Under the pieces are notes generated by a model. The model saw only the letters and a list, made by a program, of their open reading frames with translations, made no database searches and was not told the origin of the DNA. The translations under genes and the position numbers were made by a program. This document shows positions 9,760 through 19,711 of a stretch of 64,000 nucleotides of DNA, one piece after another. The stretch comes from Macrothele yani (Eukaryota > Arthropoda > Arachnida > Araneae > Macrothelidae), in the NCBI GenBank assembly GCA_039090855.1, contig CM077025.1, positions 100,234,489-100,298,488 of the forward strand, in the 5' to 3' direction. The first letter of the stretch is position 1. Each line of letters opens with the position of its first letter.

Positions 9760-11707
9760 GGTAGACAGTTTTTGGAACGGGGCAGGGCCCGGTTGGTCAG
9801 AGCCCCCTCCCCCCATATACAAAATTTTCGTAAAATCTACAGTTTTCAATTCAGAACCACCAAATCTGGTATACTATCTCGTGGTATTCTAACTTAGACT
9901 GTAGACGGTTTTTGGAAGCGGTTGGAGCGCGGGGGGTTAAAGCCCCCTACAAAATTGCCGTAAAATCTAGTTTTCAATTTAGAACCACCAAATTTGGTGT
10001 CATGAAACTCCAACTTTACGGAAGACCGTTTTTGCAATGGATCGGGGCCCGGGAGGTCAGAAACACCCCCCCCCCGTACAAAATTATCGTAAAATCTACA
10101 GTTTTCAATTTAGAACCACCAAATTTGGTATACTATCTCATGGCATTCTAACTTAGACTGTAGACGGTTTTGGGAAAGGGGTCGGAGCCCAGGGTTCAGA
10201 TCCCCCCCCCCTACAAAATTTCGTGAAATCTAGTTTTCAATTTAGAACCACCAAATTTGGTATATTATATCATGGTACTCTAACTTAGACGGTAGACGGT
10301 TTTCGGAACGGGTCGGGGCCCGGAGGGTTAACCCCCCCCCCCATAAAATTTTTGTAAAATCTAGAATTTTCAATATAGAACCACCAAATTTGGTATACTA
10401 TCTCATGGTACTCTAACTTAGACGGTAGACGGTTTTTGGAACGGGTCGGGCACGGCGTCAGAGCTCCCCCCCCCCCCCATAAAAAAATTCGTAAAAACTA
10501 CAGTTTTCAATTTAGAACCACCAAATTTCGTATACTATCTCACGAAACTTTAACTTAGACTGTAGACGGTTTTTGGAAGCGGTTGGAGCCAGGAGAGTCA
10601 GAGCCCCCCAACAAAATTTTCGTAAAATCTACAGTTTTCAATTTAGAACGACCAAATTTGGTATACTATCTCATGGTACTCTAACTTAGACGGGAGACGA
10701 TTTTTGGAACGGGTCGCGGCGCGGTGGGTCAGAGTCCCCCCCCCGTACAAATTTTTCGTAAAATATACCGTTTTCAATTTAGAACCACCAAATTTGGTAT
10801 ACTATCTCATGGTATTCTAACTTAGACTGTAGACGGTTTTTTGTAAAGGGTCGGAGCCCGGGGTTCAGAGCCCTTCCCCCACCCCCCATAAAAAATTTCG
10901 TGAAATCTACAGTTTTCAATTTAGAACCACCAAATTTCGTATACTATATCATGGTACCCTAACTTAGACGGCAGACAGTTTTCAGAACGGGTCGCGGCAC
11001 GGGGTGTTAGAACCCCCCCCCCCCCACACACACACACACACACAAATTTTCGTAAAATCTACTGTTTTCAATTTAGAACCACCAAATTTGGTATACTATC
11101 TCATGGTACTCTAACTTAGACGGTAGATGGTTTTTGGAACGGGTCAAGGCCCGGGGGTAGGAGCCCCCCCCCCCCACAAAATTTTCTTAAAGTCTATATT
11201 TTTCAATTCAGAACCACCAAATTTGGTGTCATGAAATTCTAACTTAGCGGGAGACGGTTTTTGGAACGGGTCGGGGCACGGGGGTCAGAGCCTCCCCCCT
11301 GTACAAAATTTTCGTAAAATCTACAGTTTTCAATTTAGAACCACCAAATTTGGTATACTATCTCATGGTACTCTAACTTAGACGGCAGACGGTTTTTGGA
11401 ACGGGTCGGGGCACGGAGGGTTACAGTCCCCCCTCCCACAAAATTTTCGTGAAATCTACAGTTTTCAATTCAGAACCACCCAATTTGGTATACTATCTCA
11501 TGGTAGTCTAACTTAGACGGCAGACGGTTTTTGGAACGGGACGGGTATGGGGTCAGAGCCCACCTCATAAAAATTTTCGTAAAATCTACAGTTTTCAATT
11601 TAGAACCACCAAATTTGGTATACTATCTCATGGTACTCTAACTTAAACGGTAGACGGTTTTTGGAACGGGTCAAGGCCCGGGGGGTAAGTGCCCCCACAT
11701 ACAAAAT
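9760..11707 (+). repeat. Left-arm tandem array, ~130-bp unit, about 14 copies
   Basis: The landmark GAACCACCAAATTTGG falls near 9856, 9981, 10112, 10245, 10378, 10516, 10645, 10782, 10925, 11077, 11212, 11338, 11475 and 11603, a step of 125-150 bp. Each unit has TTCGTAAAATCTACAG, TTTTCAATTTAGAACC, CTAACTTAGACGGTAGACGG, GGAACGGGTCGGGGC and a run of C whose length varies from unit to unit. One unit gained a CA repeat (11028-11044). Confidence 0.9.
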
Positions 11708-12450
11708 TCTTCTTGACAAGTGGTCAGAAGCCAGCCCCTAGATCACTCCGCCGCCGTAGCGGCACACGTTGAAATGTATTTTTCATACGGCCCTAAACGC
11801 TCTTATGGACATACTAGATTGAACTGGACGCAAATAAATCATTAATATAATTGGTACTAGCAGGGATACCAGTTATTTGCCAGGTACATATTACTATTTG
11901 TGGAATCACCAAGTTCAGTGGGTGAAAGTTAATGAATGAAAAAGATATTCCTGCAATTTCCCAGTAAACTTATTTTAAATTTTTTGATTTAGTTAATTTA
12001 ATTTTGCGAAACAAAAAAGAAAGGAAACGGAATGGGAATACTTACCTTCTAGGAGACATCTATAGAACTGCCGTACATCTGGCGTGTGTTTCTGTGAATC
12101 CCGCAACACAGAAATGCAATGTACCTATGTGATGTCGATTGCGTAAGACTTCACATTGGCATTGATCATCTTTTTCTTACCGTTTTGAATTTTGAATACC
12201 TGGAACTCTCTATTTACATTACATTATATTTCTTCCTGATAAGCCGCCCGTTGGTAGTGAAAGCTAAACTATATTGATTTGTGTTTTTAATACACCATTA
12301 AACGCATATTTTTGCACTTTATTGTTATCTACAGTCGCTAACTTAGACCGTAGTTGGATAGTTGGTTGGTTGATGGTTTATGGTGCAAGGCCCTCAAAGG
12401 GACAAAGAGCGCCCGCCTTAGAACGTAGATAGGGTATTCTTAAGAGTAAA
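11708..12450. other. Unique centre of the foldback element
   Basis: Not shared with the arms. AT-rich with no open frame of note. It holds TTGGTTGGTTGATGG (about 12361-12375) followed by a short GC-richer stretch. I see no transposase motif. Confidence 0.6.
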
Positions 12451-13690
12451 AAACGCAACTTTTTACGAAAATTTTGTATGGTGCTCCCTTGACCCGGGCC
12501 CCGACCCCTTCCAAAAACCGTCTACCGTCTAAGTTAAATAACCATGAGATAGTATACCAAATTTGGTTGTTCTAAATTGAAAACTGTAGATTTTACGAAA
12601 TTGTTATGAGGGGGCTCTCACCCCCGGGTTCCAACCCCTTCCAAAAACTGTCTAGCGTCTAAGTTAGAGTTTCATGATACCAGATTTGATGGTTCTGAAT
12701 TGAAAACTGTAGTTTTTAAGAAAATGTTGCGTGTGTGTGGGGGTGGCCCCGGGGCCTTGACCAGTTCCAAAAACGGTCGACCGTCTAAGTTAGAGTACCA
12801 TGAGATAGTATACCAAATTTGGTGGTTCTAAATTGAAAATTAGATTTTGCGATTTTTTATGAAGAGGGCCGTTATCCCCCGGGCGGCAACCCCTTCCAAA
12901 AATCGTCTAGCGTCTAAGTTAGAGTACCATGAGATAGTATACCAGATCTGGTGGTTCTGAATTGAAAACTGTAGTTTTTCAGAAAATTTTGTATGTGAGG
13001 GGCTCTGATCCCCCGGGCCTTGACCCGTTCCAAAAACGGTCTACTGTCTAAGTTAGAGTACCATGAGATAGTATACCAAATTTGGTGGTTCTAAATTGAA
13101 AACTGCAAATTTTACGAAAAAAATTATTAATGAGGGGGGGGGTACCATGAGATACTATACCAGATTAGGTGGTTCTGAATTGAAAACTGTAGTTTTTAAG
13201 AAATATTTTTATGTGGGGGGCTCTGACCCCCGGGCCTTGACCCGTTCCAAAAGCGGTCTACTGTCTAAGTTAGAGTACCATGAGATAGTATACTAAATTT
13301 GGTGGTTCTAAAATGAAAACTGTAGATTTTACGAAATTTTTTATGAGGGGGGGCTCTGACCCCCGGCTCCAACCCCTTCCCAAAACCGTCTAGCGTCTAA
13401 GTTAGAGTTTCATGATACCAAATTTGCTGGTTCTGAAATGAAAACTAGATTTCACGAAAATTTTGTAAGTATGTGGGGGATGGGGGTGGGGGCTCTGACC
13501 CCCTGGGCCTTAACCCGTTCCAAAAACCGACAACCGTCTAAGTTAGGGTACCATGAGATAGGATACCTGATTTGGTGGTTCTGAATTGAAAACTGTAGAT
13601 TTTACGAAAATTTTGTATATGGGTGGGTGGGGGGGGGGGGTGTCTCTGACCAACCGGGCCCTGCCCCGTTCCAAAAACTGTCTACCGTCT
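12451..13690 (-). repeat. Right-arm tandem array, same unit inverted, about 9 copies
   Basis: The reverse complement of the left-arm unit recurs with landmark GGTGGTTCTAAATTGAAA near 12569, 12700, 12822, 12953, 13086, 13170, 13300, 13428 and 13575. It is shorter than the left arm (9 versus 14 units), so the palindrome is asymmetric. Confidence 0.9.
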
Positions 13691-13834
13691 AATATTTTTA
13701 GTGCCAAAGAAAAAGCGTAATATTCCTATCCTGTCTGAGTGTCCAAACTTTATAAATTTGATCAGGGAGGAAGACGTTCGAAATCGTACGTTTTCCTGCA
13801 TTTGTTTTGTTTGTAACCAAAATCCGTCAACGCG

Positions 13835-13930
13835 ACGAATTGACGTAGTCGACGAATTGAGGTAGTCGACGAATTTGTCCGCGACGAATTGACGTGCGAC
13901 GAATTGACGCACGCGACGAATTGACGTGTA
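13835..13930 (-). repeat. Terminal minisatellite, right arm
   Basis: GACGAATTGA repeats, the inverse of the TCAATTCGTC minisatellite at 9481-9620, with shorter linkers and fewer copies. Confidence 0.9.
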
Positions 13931-13933
13931 ACC

Positions 13934-13942
13934 GTCCTCGGC
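13934..13942. repeat. Right 9-bp target duplication of foldback element
   Basis: GTCCTCGGC, identical to 9470-9478. Confidence 0.9.
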
Positions 13943-14590
13943 TTGCAAGTGTGGTCTCTTAGTTCTGATGGCACGCCTAAGCTTCTCTAAGGATGAACAA
14001 TAACACTCTTTGGTAATGGTGGTCCCTCTTTCCGGGAAGTCGATGAAGATGACGCCCTGACGATCCCCAAAAAATGTGGCCATCAATTTGTTTGATGACC
14101 TTGAAAGTTGTGACTTCTTCTTCCGCGGTGATCCCACATGCTTCCACTCCATGGACTGACGTTTGCTCTGTCGGTCATAATGAAACAGCCATGTTTCATC
14201 ACCTATTATCACACCATGAAAACATTGTGGAAGGTCATCAGCGAAATGTTCAAGCAAATCGTCATAGACTTCTTTCCGAATTCTCTTCATCTGTTTTGTG
14301 AGGAGCCGTGGTACCCAACGAGCACAGATTTTCTGGGGTATCCTAAGGGTTCTATTACTGTTAAAGCACATCCCTTTGACATGCCAAGGCGGTCCATAAG
14401 TTTGGAAGTGGTGATGCATCTGTTATCCTGAATCAACTTCTCACTGGCTTCCTCAGTTGCAGTGGTTGTCACAGTGGTCGGTCTGCTGCATCGTGGTTTA
14501 TCCTGAATGTTAAAATCACCTCTCTGGGGCCTCTGCAACCATCGCTGCACATTACTGCGATCCATTCCCCCCCCCCCCATACACTGGTAA
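13934..14590 (-). pseudogene. Mariner transposase, N-terminal and central part
   Basis: Reading down from 14590: MDRSNVQRWLQRPQRGDFN and KPRCSRPTT (second helix-turn-helix and linker), then DRLGMSKGCALTVIEPLGY. After a frameshift near 14335 come KICARWVPRLLTKQMKR, VIIGDETWLFHYD (first catalytic Asp), SMEWKHVGSPRKKKSQ, FFGDRQGVIFIDF and LRRAIRTKRPHLQAED, where the foldback element interrupts it. The first ~70 residues are lost at 14590, where hAT-like terminal sequence begins. It is clearly a mariner (IS630-Tc1-mariner superfamily), dead through the frameshift and two insertions. Confidence 0.8.
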
Positions 14591-15141
14591 CCATAGGCGT
14601 AACCACTGGGGGAGTCGGGGGTCAGGACCATGCCAGATTTGTCTGGGATACCCAATGTAAAGGACCCCTACCCCTCAAAAAAAATCGAGAATGTAATGAT
14701 GAAATGCACACTTTTTTTATGATGTGAACCAACTAAAATTAATAATATAAGATTGTAATTTTTACAAAATACGTGTATAATGTGTGCTTAGTAAAACAGC
14801 GATGTCGATTCCTAATAAACAAAGTCAGTTCTACATCTTTGTAATTTATATTTCTGCCCTATCTATCATAGTTTTACAGTTGTGCTCACTAAGTTCCACA
14901 ATTCGCCAACAGAGGCGCCTGTGTCGTGCCCGTTAGATCGTGCCTCAGCACCCGCTTTGCTCCTGCATGTGTAGGGGAAGAGAACCAAACTCTATCTTAT
15001 ACAGTATGTGTGTACATTTACCGTTTTAGAGACGCGTTAAAGAAAAATTCTGAAATTTCAGGAAACTTTCAGCAGTTTCTTTCCTGTAATATTGTATATA
15101 TATGTATACATATAATGTGTGTATAACTCCCTTTCCAAATA
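14591..15141. other. hAT-like terminus, then unannotated AT-rich DNA
   Basis: CATAGGCGTAACCACTGG followed by GAGTCGGGGGTCAGGAC (14592-14629) matches, in reverse, the end of the hAT-like unit at 27366-27402. I could not find its partner end to the right. From 14700 on I see no gene. Confidence 0.35.
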
Positions 15142-15372
15142 GCCACCACCCAGGTGGCGCAGTTGTCTAAGCGATGGAATCTGATAATTCGTCCGTAAGG
15201 GGTCCGGATTCGAATCCCGGTGAGGCATGGATGTTGTGTTTGTCTTACGGCACTGGCTTTCTCCCTTCCCTGGAACCAGTGACCCTAAATTAGGCACGGG
15301 CGACGGCTTATAGCCCATTGAGTTGCTCACGGTCGTCGTTAAACCTCCAATCCAAAAAAATAAAAATAAAAA
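15142..15372 (+). mobile_element. tRNA-derived SINE (copy 1)
   Basis: The tRNA-like head has an A-box (GTGGCGCAGTTGTCTAAG) and B box (GATTCGAATCCC). It is followed by the family body (ATGGATGTTGTGTTTGTCTT, TCCCTTCCCTGGAACCAGTG, AGCCCATTGAGTTGCTCACG) and an A-rich tail. The tail abuts RTE LINE fragment A. Confidence 0.85.
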
Positions 15373-15450
15373 ATTAGCCGAATCTTTGCACTTGCATTTT
15401 CATAGATGTTATTAATAATATTAATGTATGCATCATCAATACCGCATGAA
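15373..15450 (-). mobile_element. Inverted 5' part of RTE LINE copy A
   Basis: Reverse complement of the RT segment that encodes GIEDAYINIINNIYENASAK. It lies immediately before the plus-oriented remainder of the same LINE, the layout left by twin priming. Confidence 0.75.
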
Positions 15451-16270
15451 TTCCATTTTGAGAAATGTTTTTCAATCACTAAACTAGGAAAACAAAGGAA
15501 TAAATATTAATGGAGATTATCTAACTCACCTTCGCTTTGCTGATGACGTAGTCAGTTTTGCAACTACCCTATCAGAGCTGCAGAGTATGATCAAAGAACT
15601 TGCTGACAAGAGTAAAGAAGTGGGATTAAAAATGAACTTTCAGAAGACAAAAGCGATGTGCAATGCTTTTACAAAAAAGGAAGATTTATCGATTGATGGG
15701 GAAAAGCAGGAGATAACCAATACTTACATTTATCTTGGACAGCAGATACCAAGTGAGGGTCGCATTGATGAAGAAATTAATCGGCGTACAGAACTTGCCT
15801 GGAGAGCTTTTGGAAGAAATAGTATGATTTTCAAGAGCAATATGCCATTATGTCTTAAAAGAAAAAATTTTGATCAATGCATCCTTCCAGTGCTTACGAT
15901 GGTGCAGAGATGTGGACCTTAACTAAAAGAGACATGCAAAGACTGGAGACAACTCAAAGTAGCATGGAGAGATGCATGCTTGTTGTAACCAGGAGAGATA
16001 AGAAGAGGAACTCGTGGATAAGAAAAATGACAAGAGTGGAAGACATCATGACCAGAGTAAAATCTCTAAAATGGCAATGGGCTGGACATATTGCCAGAAG
16101 GAGAGACCATCTATGGACAGCCGATATTTTAGACAGTATTCCAATGGACAGGAAAAGACCCAGAAGAAGACTACATGGGAGATGGGTGAATGAAATGCGA
16201 AAGTGTGCGGGCGTAACATGGAGGACACTGGCACAAGACAGACCGTTGTGGAAGAAACTTGGGGAGACTT
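15451..16270 (+). mobile_element. RTE LINE copy A, 3' half of reverse transcriptase
   Basis: Plus-strand coding for the end of the RT palm (HLRFADDVV-like box, here with VSFAT replacing VIFAT), GLKMNFQKTK, YLGQQIPSEG, and the C-terminal tail RRDKKRNSWIRKMTR and LKWQWAGHIARR. A frameshift lies near 15900, where the TYGAEMW block passes to another frame. The LINE match stops at about 16270 and the usual 3' end is absent; satellite-like DNA follows. Confidence 0.8.
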
Positions 16271-16550
16271 TGGATACAGCTCCTGATGGGAAATCCTTTG
16301 CACATAATTTCTAATTTTTGTAAACAAATGGTTTGGTCACCAATTGGCGTAAGTCTCAATTTCTGCTTCTGATGTATTTGCAGCAAAATATGAGCTCCTA
16401 AAATCTCGATTGAGAAAAAAGTCTTTTGTTGACCGATACTACTCATGTCGACAAACCTTTTAGGAACATGTTCTTCTTGAAATAACGCATGGTTTCTACG
16501 CCAGGGGGCGTAGATGTATATTTTATTTTTGTCAATATCTCTACTTCTAA

Positions 16551-16562
16551 GAGTCCGATTTT
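16551..16562. repeat. Target duplication of SINE copy 2
   Basis: GAGTCCGATTTT at 16551-16562 and again at 16773-16784. Confidence 0.85.
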
Positions 16563-16772
16563 TTTATTGGAGGTTTAACGACCACCGTGAGCAACTCAAT
16601 GGGCTATAAGCAGTCGCCCGTCCCTAATTTGGGGTCACTGGTTCCTGGGAAGGGAGAGAGCCAGTGCCGTAAGACAAAGACAACATCCCTGCCTCACCGG
16701 GATTCGAACCCGGACCCCTTTCGGACGAATGATCAGAGGCCATCGCTTAGACCACTGCGCCACCGGGGCGGC
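16563..16772 (-). mobile_element. tRNA-derived SINE (copy 2)
   Basis: Minus-oriented full-length copy with intact B box (GGGATTCGAACCCGG on the plus strand) and a 12-bp target duplication. The poly-A tail is short. Confidence 0.9.
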
Positions 16773-17168
16773 GAGTCCGATTTTAAAAATTCCTTCTTTG
16801 TTAGATAGTGTTTTCGATGCGAAATGTTTTCCCTATAAATTCAAAATTTTCAAGTAAATCATAGGCTTTCCGCTAGGGGGCATAAAGGTAAACTGCGTTT
16901 CCTGCGTTATTTCTGCTTGTTAAACGCCGATTTGAAAAATTCTTCCTGTATCGCATACAAGACCTGATGGAAAATATTTTCCCCATAATTTCTAATGTTT
17001 GGTAAAAAATGGTTTGGCCACCAGGGGGCATAAGTGTTAATATCTGCTTCTGATGTATTTGTAGCAAAAATCTGGGATCCTGAAAACTCGACTAAATTTT
17101 TTTTTTCTTGGACCGATACCGTTCATATGGATAAACTTTTTGGGAATACTTTCTTCCTAAAATAATGG

Positions 17169-17384
17169 GCCGCCCCGGTGGCGCAGTGGTCTAAGGCGAT
17201 GGCCTCTGATCATTCGTCCGAAAGGGGTCCGGGTTCGAATCCCGGTGATGCATGGATGTTGTGTTTGTCTTACGGCACTGGCTCTCTCCCTTCCCTGGAA
17301 CCAGTGACCCTAAATTAGGGACAGGGCACTGCTTATAGCCCATTGAGTTGCTCACGGTGGTCGTTAAACCTCCAATAAAAAAAA
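17169..17384 (+). mobile_element. tRNA-derived SINE (copy 3)
   Basis: Full-length plus-oriented copy that starts GCCGCCCCGGTGGCGCAGTG and ends CTCCAATAAAAAAAA. It is inserted in the ~150-bp satellite. The duplication is unclear because the target is A-rich. Confidence 0.9.
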
Positions 17385-17650
17385 TGGATGGGTTTCCCAC
17401 CAGGGGACGTAAAATCACATCTTATTTTTGTCGATATCTCTGTTTCTACGAGTCCGATCTGAAAAATTATTTCTGTGTTGGAGAGCGTTTCCGGTGCGAA
17501 ATGTTTCTCATATAAATTCATGTTTTCCTTAACGCACAAGTCTGCAACCATAAGGCGTAAGCTCACGTTTCCATTTACAGCCATATCTGAGGGATTAAAT
17601 ACCCGATTGAAAAACTTCTTTCTTCCGTCAGATACTATTGTTTTCCATAC

Positions 17651-18128
17651 TGGTTTCATTAACTTTGAATAGCTGTGATAAATTTAATTTGCGTCAGAAC
17701 GGATTCAAAAGACGTGCTTATTACACCCGAAAATTCGGTGTCATCTTTCTTGTTTACTTTTGTAGTTGCGCTACGCTACAAACTACAATGAAAGAAGCGC
17801 ACTACTGTAATGTTGCTATTAGTTAACGCGCTACTTCCCAGCGCTAGTCATCTGCGTTATATGTTTGTTCGTTTCATGTTCCATTTTTTCTTGAAGTTAA
17901 TGCATATTGAATCCAAGTTACGCTGAACAGTGACGTAAAATCGCCTCCAAAACTTATACCTATAAAGAATAAGATCTTGCAGCGTCGATAAATATCTGTT
18001 AAATGCACACAAACAAAACCCTTGAGCTCTAGTGTTGTTGTCTTTTATTAAACTTGTTAATTCTTTCATTCATTAAAAATTGATGTGTATTTATTTTCGT
18101 TTCTTTTCTTTTCCATTTTTTTGTTTGT
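17651..18128. other. No gene recognised
   Basis: AT-rich DNA with short chance frames only. Confidence 0.5.
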
Positions 18129-18180
18129 TTGAGATTTTCACGACCACCGTGAGCTACTTGATGGGATATATGCAGATCAG
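18129..18180 (-). mobile_element. SINE 3' fragment (old)
   Basis: CACGACCACCGTGAGCTACT and following bases match the SINE 3' end with several differences. It lies just left of, and in the same orientation as, the young copy 4. Confidence 0.6.
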
Positions 18181-18181
18181 A

Positions 18182-18194
18182 TACCAGATCATAT
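18182..18194. repeat. Target duplication of SINE copy 4
   Basis: TACCAGATCATAT here and at 18423-18435, 13 bp and perfect. Confidence 0.9.
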
Positions 18195-18422
18195 TTTTTT
18201 TTTTTTTTTTTTTGATTGGAGGTTTAACGACCACCGTGAGCAACTCAATGGGCTATAAGCAGTCGCCCATCCCTAATTTAGGGTCACTGGTTCCAGGGAA
18301 GGGAGAGAGCCAGTGCCGTAAGACAAACACAACATCCATGCCTGACCGAGATTCGAACCCGGACCCCTTACGGACGAATGATCAGAGGCCAACGCCTTAG
18401 ACCACTGCGCCACCGAGGCGGC
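18195..18422 (-). mobile_element. tRNA-derived SINE (copy 4)
   Basis: Full length with an 18-T tail on the plus strand and a perfect 13-bp duplication, so likely recent. Confidence 0.92.
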
Positions 18423-18435
18423 TACCAGATCATAT

Positions 18436-19408
18436 GTAGAGGATTTTAGGAAGGAAGTGTCCAACCCTTAGAAATAGAAAGCTACGAGATTTGGGCTATA
18501 GTGCCTAATAGGAAAGTGAGGTAGAAAGGAGGAGGAAGACGCCCTTATTTATTACTGGGGGCCAGTACCCGTGGTCCGACGGAGCTTAACGTGTTCATCC
18601 GACGCACGGCGGATATTTAGTAGGTCCAGCTTTTGTATCTGTTTGGGATTGAACCAAGGAGGTTAGAATAAGATATCTGGAGATGGACCAGTACCACTTT
18701 GCGTGAAGCCTGTAACCGCGAGCGTAAGCTGTCAAAGTGTGGGAAAGCCAAGGAGGTTATATTACTGGAAACACTACTCCTATCCACGCAGCATTGGCCG
18801 CCATAAATCACCGTCCATGCTGCAAATGACGTCATGAGTAGGCACGACGCAGCCGCAGAAAAGAAGCTGCTTTGAAACCAATGGAACAAAAGCTTCTAAG
18901 CGTATAAACAGATAAGATGAGTAATTCAATAATCTTTATCAATGATACACAAGCTTACTGTTTTATCAACGGTATAATTTAGTTCGTTTTTACCTGCTTG
19001 TGACGTCACACCACAGAATATCTGTGACCTATGGTGGCAGAGCGGCCAGTGGTGTCTCCAGTAATATAACCTCCTTGGGGAAAGCTGATGGTTTCCAATG
19101 CTATTGCAATGCATTGTGTGTAGGCCGAACCGCCTTCTTTTGTCGCAAATGCTTCGAATTTCGCATCATAATTTGCTTCCGACGAGTGAGAAAATGCTGA
19201 ATTTATAAAATTCTTAATTATTTTGAAGCTCCTTCCCATTTTTATTTTAAATTGAAATACACGAACGTTAGTGCGAATTCAAAGCAAAATAAAACGTTCA
19301 ATTTGAAAACTTTACGTGTCTATGAAGCATAAATCATCCCGGTTTGATATTAACACAGTTTCTGCAACCAAAATCCACGTAATTACAAAATACACACATT
19401 GAAATTAC

Positions 19409-19410
<2 letters not shown>
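18436..19410. other. No gene; contains a long inverted repeat
   Basis: The stretch at 18748-18774 (CCAAGGAGGTTATATTACTG and following) recurs inverted at 19052-19078 with one mismatch. Shorter matched blocks between them (CGCCATAAATCACCG versus GTGACCTATGGTGGC; TGACGTCAT versus TGACGTCAC) suggest a palindromic MITE of about 330 bp. No coding sequence seen. Confidence 0.55.

Positions 19411-19477
<67 letters not shown>
19411..19477 (+). repeat. (GA)n microsatellite
   Basis: An uninterrupted AG dinucleotide run of about 33 repeats. Confidence 0.97.
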
Positions 19478-19480
<3 letters not shown>

Positions 19481-19615
19481 TACCGTTAGAAAAAGCACAA
19501 CATCCATTTTTCACCGGAATTATATCTTTCCTATCCCAGGTCCATCTCAGACGAATGGTCATAAGTCAGCCCTTGGTAACCTCTGCTTCTTGTTTCAGTT
19601 CAAATAAATAATGAA

Positions 19616-19623
19616 ATGCATAC
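19616..19623. repeat. Left 8-bp target duplication of hAT-like unit
   Basis: ATGCATAC, identical to 27403-27410. It fits the hAT duplication pattern nTnnnnAn. Confidence 0.6.
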
Positions 19624-19711
19624 TGACAGTGGCGTAACCATGTTTCAAAATCCATGGGGGTCCGATCCAAAGAGATTGGTCCGATCATACATACACACAT
19701 TATATATATAT

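Larger units (their letters stand above)
9479..13933. mobile_element. 4,455-bp foldback (long inverted repeat) DNA transposon inserted in mariner
   Basis: The left end reads GGTGTCACGTCAATTCGTC; the right end, reverse-complemented, reads GGTTACACGTCAATTCGTC. The terminal inverted repeat runs for more than 370 bp: a TCAATTCGTC minisatellite, then a unique ~170-bp stretch, then arrays of a ~130-bp unit that point inward on both arms. A middle of about 740 bp (11708-12450) is not repeated. The target duplication is 9 bp and perfect. Known: Drosophila Foldback elements (MULE-NOF group) also have repeat-built inverted arms and 9-bp duplications. I see no transposase frame inside, so it is probably non-autonomous. 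Confidence 0.85.
16271..17650 (+). repeat. Satellite of ~150-bp monomers in a ~460-bp higher unit, carrying two SINEs
   Basis: ATAATTTCTAATTTTTG/ATGGTTTGGTCACC near 16303 recurs near 16984, and TTATTTTTGTCAATATCTCT recurs near 17425. With the two SINE insertions removed, the spacing is about 460 bp. Inside each unit a CCACCAGGGGGCATAA-like motif returns every ~150 bp (16335, 16499, 16870, 17018, 17396, 17545). No coding potential. Confidence 0.65.

Noticed and set aside
9760..11707. The ~130-bp array as a CRISPR
   Set aside because: Units are far too long, contiguous without unique spacers, and part of a transposon arm in animal DNA.
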